Positions 60,037 to 64,000 of a DNA stretch of 64,000 nt are shown here, piece after piece. The notes under the pieces are model-generated. The model was given only the letters and a program-made list of their open reading frames with translations. It was not told where the DNA came from and made no database searches. The translations under genes and the position numbers were made by a program. The DNA lies in contig CM050446.2 in assembly GCA_027563935.2 (NCBI GenBank), positions 111,208,499-111,272,498 of the forward strand, read 5' to 3'. The DNA comes from Costus lasius (taxonomy: Eukaryota > Streptophyta > Magnoliopsida > Zingiberales > Costaceae). Every line of letters starts with the position of its first letter. The stretch's first letter is position 1.

Positions 60037-62386
60037 AAGGGAGGGAGAAAAGAAGAAAATAGTGGGAGAGAGAGGAAGGAAGAGAGCCTTCCTTGTGACC
60101 AAGAGGAGAGGGATACTTTTCCTACCATCCCAAGTTGCAATGTCTTGCCTTGCTGTTTGCCCTTGACCTCCATTGTCATAATAGCAACTGAGGCAATGGC
60201 ATATCTCCTAGTCTCTTCCCTTATCGATACCTCCTCGATCTAGGGAGTGTGTTACAAGGTTGCCATGGTTGCTCAAACACACTCATAGCTGAGAAGATCC
60301 CTACTTAATGCTCTTTGTGATGGAAGCAATGACCTAGTCATCAACTCCAACATCATTGTCCAAGGGGATGCCTAGTAGGTCTTGTGCCTTTAGTGAGATC
60401 TTTAGAAAGTTCACAACTCTTGAGATTCCTCATGGCTTGGATCTCTTAGCTCTTTGACGTCACACCTCTGCATGATTCAATGTTCTCATAACTTGAATCT
60501 TTAGCAGACTTTGGCATTGCTCCGCAAGTTCATCTTGATTCTGTGAAGGATATATTCCCTTGATTTGGCTAGTCTTCTACTTGAATCTTATGTGCTTGTT
60601 CAATCTCTAATTTGCTTTTATTCTAAACGTGGATTTGAGCATGAAAAAGTGCATATCTAGTGTGCAACACCAAATTGTGAGACCCAAGACCAGTATACTA
60701 GCAGGACTAACATTCAAACTTTGTGATCAAAATGATGCTTAATAACAAACTACTTTTGTAAACTGTAAACGTATCTTCTGTGCCCAAAATCTAGACTAAA
60801 TAGTAGCTTGTATGTTTCAAATGTAACATTTGCAATTCAAAATATGATTGAATAGAGATGGAGCTGCCAGAGTGGAAGATTTTGGTGGAATCGGAAGAGA
60901 AAACTGTCTGGGCAATCTATTTACTCTCCATTGTAACTGTCAACATCACAATTGAAACCTAGCAGTATATATTGTTGTGTGGTTGCCAAAAGAATGTTTT
61001 TTATTAACCTACTACTTCTTACTTCTTAGTAGTAGGACGTCTTTTGTAAATATGGACAAACAATGTAGCCAGCGTAAGCAAAGTTTTTAATTTTGGTTGA
61101 TACTAGTATATCAATATGCATTGACATGTGGTACAATCATTACCCTCAAAACTTATATTATATACACAATTATATATAGAAATAAATGGCATAATATCAG
61201 TACTATCCTCGTGCAGTTTACAAGTACAATTCCAAACTAGTAGATATTGCGCATACAAGACAATGTGAACTAAGATTTTGAAAACGAGTTCGTGCTACTT
61301 GATACAAAGGAGAAGTACAGATCAATTTGGTACCACAATAGCATAATATTGATATGTCCAGTACGAACTGGTCTAGTACCAAAACGAACTGAGACTTCAA
61401 ATGATGATGTGAACTAATTCAAACCATGGGTAAAAGCATTATATATATATAGTCATTTACTCATGTTGTATTCCAATTTACACATTTAGCTATGATATCT
61501 CATTGTTTATTCAATTTATTTTCAATATTAGTGCATGATATTTGATGTTATATATTGCACCACTGTTCTAGTATTTGAAATCATATCTACTTTAGTACCA
61601 TCTTTTATCTATGATTTAGAAACCAGTACATTATATTATATTATGTTATATATTTAATAAAAATTGACCAACACCATTGGTACCATGTGGTGGTACAAAC
61701 TGGTACAAACCAGTACTAATCAGTACCTATTAGTCTGAAAATGGACTACTATAGTTGTAGGACTGGTTTTATTGTGGGGGGGGGGGGGGTTGGAACAGAG
61801 AAAAATAGTAAATAATACTAATTCATTAATTATATTTATCGTACAACCACTTAATAAGCCTTTATATAGGCTTTAACAAAATGGAATAACCATAAATGCT
61901 AAACTATCACTAATCAATAACCTCATCACCTATAAACCATTGCCCCACTAACCACAAATGCATTATCTAATTATAATTAATAAATTAATATTCCTAATGT
62001 ATTCTAATAACCAAAATCACATCACTTTGACTTTTGAGGATCCTAGCTGATACATTCATGTGAAGTCCTTTCTCCTGTAAAATACGATATATTCTTTTCC
62101 TTCATGCACGTACTTGTTGTTTATTGAAAAAATAGATACTACTACTATTTTCAAATAAATTTATAGATGCGAATGCTGTGCTTGCTTACCTTTAGTTTTC
62201 GCTAATGGGTTTAACTTAAACCAACTTTTCACTGAATTGTATTTTAAATTATCGATTTGTAATTGATTATGTTCATTTCTAATCAACATGGATTTTATTG
62301 TATAGATAAGGTTTCTCGTATCATCAATTTAATTACACCAATCAGTTTAAATTAGTGTAATCAGTTTAAATTAATGAATTTGACAG
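60037..62386. other. Intron of the VHA-H pseudogene
   Basis: No exon was found. 61080-61745 carries more 'ggtac(aa)' phrases ('ggtacaaactggtacaaacc') and may be another decayed member of the 'CAAGG' group. A run of 14 G occurs at 61776-61789. Confidence 0.4.
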
Positions 62387-63039
62387 GATGGACCAGCATA
62401 TGCGCGGGTCTTCTTAAACATTTTGATTGACATTTCCAAGGAAGAAACAGTGGAATATGTTCTCGCTCTCATTGATGAAATGCTTACAGGTGAGAATTGG
62501 TGCAGTAATCAGATAAAAAACTTGCTATCCAAAATTGATCTTTCAAAGATTTTTGTTCTATGCAGCAAATCCAAAGCGGGTCTGACTTTTCCATGATCAA
62601 TCATTTTCAAGTAAAGAATCATATCAACCTTTCTTAAGTTGAGTTCTTCTATTTTATCTTCTCCAAAATATTATGAAGCGGGTCAGACTTTTCCATGATC
62701 AATCATTGACAGTTGGGACTAGTTGATCTAATTATAGTAATCTGTCAAGGACATCTTGAGAGATTTTGATTATCCATTTGTCCTTCATGAAGAAAGATTG
62801 AAGATTTCTCAGTTGTCTTGCTGTTGACACAGATTTATATAGAGTTTCATGTGTTGATTTACTTATGGAATCAAACCTATTTCACAACTTTAAGCCTTGC
62901 AATTGCCTATATTTGAATACATTTATGGAATCTACACCTGTTTCGGTATTTTTTACGTTTTTAGGTCAAATTGACCACATAAAAGGTAGATTCTGGAACT
63001 TTGGTAGTAGAGGAGCTCATCCTAACTCAAGAGGATCCT

Positions 63040-64000
63040 AACCAGGAGTTTTCGGATTTATTGAAGCCTTTGTTGGAAATCACGACCGGGTCCCGATCAG
63101 AATCATGCCCGTGATCGTCGCGATGCTTGAAGCTGAAATCGACAAATCACGACCGGATCACGACTAAATTCTCGCCCGAGATCGCGGACCCGTCTGTTAC
63201 GAAATCACCGTTTTCTCCCATGTTTCTCTGATCTGATCTGAGGGGAAGCTGAAGGGCACCTAGGACATTTCTCCTCCATTGATGAAGGAGGCGTGGAGCA
63301 GCTTTTAGGGAAAATTTCCCTCACGAAATCATCATTTCGTGAGGTATGGGCGGCTGTACCTTGTAGGAAATGGAGGCTGACAGAAGACTTTCGGCTGAAA
63401 CTCTGAAGCTTTGCAGCAATCTCTTTTTGCAGGGCATGGGGAAGAGAAGAAGGTTCAGAAGAGAAGAGGATATAAAGGCTTTTCTTGGTTTCATAAGAGA
63501 GGGGGGCGCATAAGAAAGAACCGAAGGAGAAACTGTGCGGGCGGAAAGAATCGAGGGGAGTTGCGCCCTTGCATCCAGCGAAGATATCTTGGTGCTCAAG
63601 CCTCTCGGGGACAAAATCTGTAAGGCAGATCCTACATTTACATTCGATTTGCTGCAACATCTTGTATAAATCCTAGCAAAGTATTGTGTGATCTTGTACT
63701 TGTCTTGTAATTCCTGCACAAATCTGCTCATGTGCATGTTGATAATGAACATTATGTGCGCTATTATCGTGAACATGTTAGGCTAAAACTCCTAAATTAG
63801 GATGTGAGATTAGCCCTCGATTACTTACTAGTTGGACTGGTTTAACTTTATTCATCCAAAAGCCCTTACTCAACCTTATGAACGTGCCTTGCCTGCATTA
63901 CTCGAAAGAGTATGCTTGATCCTATAATCGCCTAAGTAAGGTTGATTAATCAGTGTCTCTGGGAGGAAGATCCTCGCCTGCGGAACTGTACTTACTTACG
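63040..64000 (+). mobile_element. Gypsy-type LTR, right part beyond the window
   Basis: It opens with several 'cacgaccggg' and 'cccgtgatcg' motifs (63078-63190) resembling the array in the LTR at 17640-17950. Then come a GC-rich part (63220-63610) and an end region with 'tgcctgcattactcg' and 'cctgcggaactgtact', the style of plant gypsy LTR R-U5. Left end and target duplication were not resolved. It follows the last recognisable VHA-H exon and may have cut the gene. Confidence 0.5.

Larger units (their letters stand above)
57320..62620 (+). pseudogene. Vacuolar H+-ATPase subunit H, 5' part, with two premature stops
   Basis: Four exons can be placed: 57320-57349 (MGRSEITTEE), 59193-59318 ([20 protein letters not shown] ... 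[14 protein letters not shown]), 62387-62489 ([34 protein letters not shown]) and 62566 to about 62615 (ANPKRV-stop-LFHDQSF). Splice sites are GT-AG and phases match. The order is that of plant VHA-H, which bridges the V1 and V0 sectors and regulates the vacuolar proton pump. The invariant Trp of IPWETYM is TGA (59214-59216) and the Arg of R-LFHD is TGA (62583-62585). The rest of the roughly 450-residue protein is not found before the LTR at 63.0 kb. Introns hold several MITEs. It is very likely a pseudogene; a functional copy should exist elsewhere. Confidence 0.85.

Overview
This is nuclear DNA from a flowering plant. Coding exons are GC-rich, introns and spacers are AT-rich, splice sites are GT-AG, introns are up to 3.4 kb long, and transposable elements (TEs) are layered inside one another. 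The genes are plant-specific or plant-typed: a KORRIGAN endoglucanase, an ARGOS/OSR growth regulator, a plant cytochrome b5, and a DUF248-related methyltransferase. Very GC-rich exons in two genes suggest a monocot, and nothing points to a grass, but this is inference. I found no bacterial, organellar or viral segment.

Layout. 0.3-1.4 kb: repeats. 1.8-3.1 kb (-): methyltransferase-like gene, divergent from 5.15-14.4 kb (+): a six-exon gene (first exon non-coding) for an uncharacterised acidic/basic nuclear protein whose junctions join in frame to 621 aa. 14.8-21.7 kb: decayed Ty1/copia element split by a nested LTR. 22.6-22.9 kb (-): ARGOS-like gene. 24-34 kb: hAT-type elements, one with a GC-rich gene-like interior and one hosting a miniature LTR element. 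34.5-35.6 kb (-): three-exon cytochrome b5. 36.3-40 kb: LTR element remnant whose right LTR is joined to an inverted copy, making a foldback of about 1.1 kb. 40.6-47.0 kb: hAT element with transposase remnants, broken by two solo LTRs. 47.8-50.1 kb: deleted copia element. 50.9-52.6 kb (-): orphan exon(s) of an unrecognised gene. 54.2-56.4 kb (+): five-exon KORRIGAN-type gene, 616 aa. 57.3-62.6 kb (+): start of a vacuolar H+-ATPase subunit H gene carrying two stop codons, hence a pseudogene. 63.0-64.0 kb: LTR running off the window.

The genes do not form a pathway; they are separate single-copy loci. The most useful observations are the V-ATPase H pseudogene, the long foldback, several insertions that can be ordered by nesting and target-site duplications (TSDs), and the uncharacterised 621-aa protein.
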